Part shown: positions 59,148 to 64,000 of the stretch, piece after piece
Layout of the letters: every line of letters starts with the position of its first letter
Position numbering within the stretch: the first letter of the stretch is position 1
Assembly (NCBI RefSeq): GCF_003651185.1
Contig: NZ_RCDC01000007.1
Location: forward strand, 124,001-188,000
DNA: 64,000 nucleotides
Direction of reading: 5' to 3'
Origin: Stenotrophomonas rhizophila
Lineage (GTDB): Bacteria; Pseudomonadota; Gammaproteobacteria; Xanthomonadales; Xanthomonadaceae
The notes under the pieces: model-generated
What the model saw: the letters and a program-made list of their open reading frames with translations, nothing else
The model's database searches: none
Told to the model about the DNA's origin: nothing
Made by a program: the position numbers and the translations under genes

Positions 59148-59167
59148 TAGAATGAGCGCTCATTTTA
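59148..59167. promoter_or_regulatory. Overlapping divergent promoter elements with 14-bp palindrome
   Basis: AATGAGCGCTCATT (59151-59164) is a perfect palindrome in the 53-bp gap between kdsD and the BolA-like gene. TAGAAT (59148-59153, +) and TAAAAT (59167-59162, -) at its edges look like -10 elements for the two genes. No good -35 is seen for either. Confidence 0.4.
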
Positions 59168-59180
59168 TTAGGAAAGCCCG

Positions 59181-61084
<1,904 letters not shown>

Positions 61085-61085
<1 letters not shown>

Positions 61086-61115
61086 AAAAACGCCCGCGGA
61101 AGCGGGCGTTTTTTT
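61085..61115. terminator. Strong bidirectional terminator
   Basis: AAAAAACGCCCGC (61085-61097), GGAA loop, GCGGGCG and seven T residues (61109-61115). The A and T tracts on either side make it work for both the murA operon and the convergent DUF3108 gene. Confidence 0.93.
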
Positions 61116-61118
61116 GGG

Positions 61119-61802
61119 TCAATTCATCCCTTTGATCGTCAGATCCAGCGCATCCTTGCCGCTCTCACGCTGCAGCAGACGCGCCGGCACCGGGAACTCC
61201 GGCACGATCCAGGCGATCAGCTCCTTGTTGCCGTCCACGCGCGAGACCTTGGTCGCGTCGTAGGACTTGCCCGCCACGGTGATCTTTTCCTTGCCGACCA
61301 CCTTGTAGGACATCGGCTTGATCCGGCCTTCGTCGACCATGCGGTAGTTCAGCGGCTTGCCGGCGGCCAGATCACGCGCGATCGCCAGGTTGATCAGCAG
61401 GGCATCCATGTCGCCGGGCTTGAGCGCCACCGGGCCGCGGCGGTCCGGCTTGACGTCCCCGGTCCAGGTGGCCTGGTTGCTGCTCCAGTTGTAGTTGGCA
61501 TCCACGTTGCGCTTCTTGACCAGCAGCACCGAGCGGTCGTTGCTGGTCAGCGGCCGCAGGCGGCCGTTGGCTTCTTCGAACACGGTGGTCTGGCTGAGAT
61601 CGGCCAGCTGGTTCTTCACGTTCAGGCTGTAGCGCCATTTGTTGGCGCCTTCGCTGGCCAGGGTCATGGTCCCGTTGGCCTGCATGCCCATGTAGCTGGC
61701 CTGGTAATCGGCCTTGAACGGCTGCAGGGCCATGGCGGGCAGGCTCACCACGGCAAGGGCGCCGGCGGCGATCCAGGTCAGCGGACGGTTCAGTGTGGTC
61801 AT
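61119..61802 (-). CDS. Periplasmic DUF3108 protein (copy 1)
   Basis: 227 residues with a signal peptide (about 1-25, SLPAMA). DUF3108 beta-rich domain: FKADYQASYMGMQANGTMTL, PGDMDALLINLAIARDLAAG, and a C-terminus IAWIVPEFPVPARLLQRESG. Unknown function, envelope location likely. A paralogue lies 2 nt upstream, so the pair is one transcript. Confidence 0.87.
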   Translation of the reverse strand: MTTLNRPLTWIAAGALAVVSLPAMALQPFKADYQASYMGMQANGTMTLASEGANKWRYSLNVKNQLADLSQTTVFEEANGRLRPLTSNDRSVLLVKKRNVDANYNWSSNQATWTGDVKPDRRGPVALKPGDMDALLINLAIARDLAAGKPLNYRMVDEGRIKPMSYKVVGKEKITVAGKSYDATKVSRVDGNKELIAWIVPEFPVPARLLQRESGKDALDLTIKGMN

Positions 61803-61804
61803 GC

Positions 61805-62581
61805 TCAGACTCCTTGATATTCGATCAGGCGCAGATCAATCCGATCTTCGCCGTCTTCGCGTTGCAGGATGCGCACCGGCGTGGGGACACCGTTGGCGAT
61901 CCAGAGGATGGTTTCGTCATTGCCGCCGTTGGTGCGATACACCCGCAGCGCGTTGTAGGACAGATCGCCGACGGGCACGTTCTCGGTGTCCGGTGCGGCC
62001 TGGTAGTCGTGCTGGCGGACGCGGCCCACGTCCACGTAGCGGTAGTGCATCTGCCCGCCGGGGCGGGCGTCGCGCATGATCGCCAGGTTCAGCAGCAGCG
62101 CGCTCTGGTCGCCGGGCTGCAGCGGGATGGGCTGGCGGCGCTCCTTCTTCAGATCGCCCAGCCACTGCGCGGTGCCGGCCTGCCAGTCGTAGGTGCCGGT
62201 GACCTTCTTGCCGAGGAACAGCCCCTTGCGGACCGTGCTCTGGCTCAACGGCACATAGGTGCCGTTGCGGTTCTCGAACACCGTGCTCTGCTCCAGGTTC
62301 AGGCCAAGCACGCTGGCAAAACCGCTGCGCCCGATCACCTGCATGTCCACGCGCCACTGGTCACCGCCGGTGTGGGTGACACGCATGGTCGCGTCGCCAG
62401 CCTGTTTGCCCTTGTAGAGGGCCTGGTAGGTTGCGGTGAACGGCTGCAGCGGCGGCGCTTCCCAGCTCATGGCAGGCAACGCGGGCAGTGGTGGGGTGAC
62501 CGTCTCCTGCGCGTGGGCAAGGGCGGCGGTGCACAGCAGGGATGCCATCAGCAGCACGGGCTTGAACAAAGGCGTTCTCAT
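61805..62581 (-). CDS. Periplasmic DUF3108 protein (copy 2)
   Basis: 258 residues with a signal peptide (about 1-24) and a Pro-rich linker. Shares with copy 1 the frame FTATYQALYKGKQAGDATM, PGDQSALLLNLAIMRDA and LWIANGVPTPVRILQREDGED, so the two arose by duplication but are now clearly different. Function unknown; downstream of purN. Confidence 0.86.
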   Translation of the reverse strand: MRTPLFKPVLLMASLLCTAALAHAQETVTPPLPALPAMSWEAPPLQPFTATYQALYKGKQAGDATMRVTHTGGDQWRVDMQVIGRSGFASVLGLNLEQSTVFENRNGTYVPLSQSTVRKGLFLGKKVTGTYDWQAGTAQWLGDLKKERRQPIPLQPGDQSALLLNLAIMRDARPGGQMHYRYVDVGRVRQHDYQAAPDTENVPVGDLSYNALRVYRTNGGNDETILWIANGVPTPVRILQREDGEDRIDLRLIEYQGV

Positions 62582-62648
62582 GCGGGCCGGTCGGTAGAGG
62601 AGGGGAAAGGATGCCAGCGCCGGGATCAGCGGCGTGTGTGCGCGGCGC

Positions 62649-63302
62649 TTATCGGTTCAGCTGTCCGGCGCAATCTAGGCGCAGCGGGCTAAACAGGGGG
62701 TGACCATCGAGCTGGAGCTGACCTGCCTGTTCAGTTACGCGGCCGCTGACCAGCAGCGCCAGGCTGGCGATCAGCAGCGGATGCTCCACGGCCAGCACCC
62801 GCAGGGCCAGCGCTTCGGGGGTGTCGCCGGCCTGCACCGGCACCCGGGCCTGGGCCAGCACCGTGCCGGCATCCAGTTCGGGCACCACGAAGTGCACGCT
62901 AGCGCCGTGCTCGGCATCGCCGGCCTGCAGTGCGCGCGCATGCGTGTGCAGCCCTTTGTAGAGCGGCAGCAGCGAGGGATGGATGTTGACCAGGCGGCCA
63001 TCGAACCGGGCCACGAAGGCCGGGCCGAGGATGCGCATGTAACCGGCGCAGACGATCCAGTCCGGCGCGAAGGCATCCAGCGCATCGGCCATCGCTGCAT
63101 CGAACGCGGCGCGGTCCGGGTAGCCCTTGGGCGAGCGTGCCCAGCGCTGTGCCGGGCTCACCTTGAGCAGGGCCGAGGCATCGGGCTTGTCCGAGAGCAC
63201 GGCCACGACCTGCGCATCCAGCTGCTGCGCGGCGATGGCATCGAGGATGGCCTGCAGATTACTGCCCCGGCCAGAAGCGAGTACGGCGATACGGCTGCTC
63301 AT
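62649..63302 (-). CDS. purN: Phosphoribosylglycinamide formyltransferase
   Basis: 217 residues; third step of purine synthesis with 10-formyl-THF. ASGRGSNLQAI near the N-terminus binds phosphate, and the catalytic set is in VNIHPSLLPLYKG (Asn, His) and VVPELDAGTVL (Asp). ATG 63302 overlaps the stop of the membrane protein gene (ATGA). Confidence 0.95.
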   Translation of the reverse strand: MSSRIAVLASGRGSNLQAILDAIAAQQLDAQVVAVLSDKPDASALLKVSPAQRWARSPKGYPDRAAFDAAMADALDAFAPDWIVCAGYMRILGPAFVARFDGRLVNIHPSLLPLYKGLHTHARALQAGDAEHGASVHFVVPELDAGTVLAQARVPVQAGDTPEALALRVLAVEHPLLIASLALLVSGRVTEQAGQLQLDGHPLFSPLRLDCAGQLNR

Positions 63303-63793
63303 GCGGTCTGGAAGGCCGCCTTGACCGCGGGGCGCGACAGCACCACCAGGGTGAACACCCCCAGCGCAGTACCGAACGGCATGAAGATGCAGGCGATGCC
63401 GGCCACCACCATGCACAGCAGGTAACGCCGGCGCTGCGCCAGGCACCGCCCGGCATAGGCCATGTAACCGGCCAGCACCAGCCCGGCAGCGCAGCCCAGC
63501 CCGCCGATCAGCACGAACACCCAGCCGAGCAGGCGCGGATCGAACGGGGGCGGTGCCTCACCCGGCGCCAGCGGCGCCGGCGCGGCGAAGATCACCGCCA
63601 CGCCCATCAGCAGGTAGATCAGCGGGAACAGCGAGAACAGGGCGGTCAGGCCAGCCACCACGTAGTGGAAGACCGACAGCAATTGCAGCTGCGAGGTATC
63701 CACCGCCGCGGCCGGTACGACCGGCGCCGCTGCGGTGGGCAGCGACGGCGGTTGGGCAGGGAACTCCGGGCCGGGCTCCGTCACCTGGCTCAA
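63299..63793 (-). CDS. Membrane protein between purM and purN
   Basis: 164 residues. Pro/Ala-rich cytoplasmic start (1-35), then four membrane helices (about 43-70, 87-110, 118-140, 140-158). No known motif. Overlaps both purM and purN by 4 nt, so it is translated with them; such an insertion between purM and purN is a xanthomonad feature. Function unknown. Confidence 0.8.
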   Translation of the reverse strand: MSQVTEPGPEFPAQPPSLPTAAAPVVPAAAVDTSQLQLLSVFHYVVAGLTALFSLFPLIYLLMGVAVIFAAPAPLAPGEAPPPFDPRLLGWVFVLIGGLGCAAGLVLAGYMAYAGRCLAQRRRYLLCMVVAGIACIFMPFGTALGVFTLVVLSRPAVKAAFQTA

Positions 63794-64000
63794 CCGATCT
63801 TGACGCGTTCGGCGCCGTCGGCGCGGGTCACTTCACCGATGGTCCAGTGCTCCAGGCCCTGCGCGGTCACCGCGGCACCGACCGAGGCGGCTTCGTTGGC
63901 AGCCACGATCAGTACGAAGCCGATGCCGCAGTTGAAGGTGCGCCACATCTCGCTGTCGGCCACGGCGCCTTCCTTCTGCAGCCACTGGAACACCGGCGGC
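63790..64000 (-). CDS. purM: Phosphoribosylformylglycinamidine cyclo-ligase, C-terminal part
   Basis: The last ~70 residues of AIR synthetase; the rest lies beyond the window. FQWLQKEGAVADSEMWRTFN and NCGIGFVLIVAANEA are the conserved PurM C-terminal motif. Fifth step of purine synthesis, cotranscribed with purN. Confidence 0.95.
   Translation of the reverse strand, partial: PPVFQWLQKEGAVADSEMWRTFNCGIGFVLIVAANEAASVGAAVTAQGLEHWTIGEVTRADGAERVKIG

Overview
The window is GC-rich chromosomal DNA of a gammaproteobacterium of the family Xanthomonadaceae, most likely Stenotrophomonas. Three things point there: the fab-pabB-mltG-tmk-holB-pilZ gene order, a divergent soxR / MFS-pump pair of the mfsA type, and at least 17 GTAG-headed extragenic palindromes (REP, 'SMAG' type) with their own REP-associated tyrosine transposase (RAYT). 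Gene order is dense and nearly all genes belong to recognisable families. No phage, CRISPR array or complete insertion sequence is present.

Layout. 1-9.3 kb: fatty-acid synthesis (fabH end, an atypical kinase-like gene, fabD, fabG, acpP, fabF) running into pabB, mltG, tmk, holB and pilZ on the + strand, closed by tRNA-Val(CAC) with a clear promoter and terminator. 9.5-12.7 kb: an accessory patch with a Sel1-repeat protein, a shredded IS30-type transposase between degenerate inverted repeats, a CPBP intramembrane protease and the 3' stump of a lost gene. 12.7-20.9 kb: a LytTR regulator with a 7TM histidine kinase whose export signal is cut off by an in-frame TAG, then hydrolase, SDR, YbjQ, a TonB-C-like lipoprotein and a sugar isomerase. 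20.9-27.5 kb: an OmpR-type two-component system divergent from an RND pump (MFP + RND, no outer-membrane gene), the arrangement of smeRySy/smeYZ. 27.5-43.2 kb: small proteins, a DUF4105 / lipoprotein-lipase pair, mfsA/soxR with a SoxR operator, proC, the PLP-homeostasis protein, pilT, pilU, aldo-keto reductase, hydrolase, YitT protein and tag. 43.3-47.5 kb: algH-ruvX-pyrB, then the RAYT gene bracketed by two REP clusters. 47.5-59.1 kb (mostly minus strand): mgtE, a regulatory PTS without any EIIB/EIIC (EI, HPr, EIIA-Man, RapZ, HPr kinase, EIIA-Ntr), hpf, rpoN, the LPS-transport genes lptB-lptA-lptC and the Kdo genes kdsC-kdsD. 59.2-64 kb: BolA-like gene, murA, an EF-hand membrane protein, two tandem DUF3108 genes, purN, a membrane protein and the end of purM.

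Functional grouping. The window is mostly envelope biogenesis (fatty acids, peptidoglycan via murA and mltG, LPS transport, Kdo), type IV pilus motility (pilZ, pilT, pilU), drug or redox-cycler efflux (RND pump and mfsA), and a PTS-Ntr phosphorelay linked to rpoN and RapZ. The most unusual signals are the interrupted 7TM kinase, REP elements that supply the stop codons of soxR and of the RAYT gene, a terminator-like hairpin plus a proline-rich mini-ORF in the mgtE leader, a PIAGT-type PabB, and a kinase-fold protein in the fab cluster lacking its catalytic Asp. I did not see an obviously new multi-gene system.
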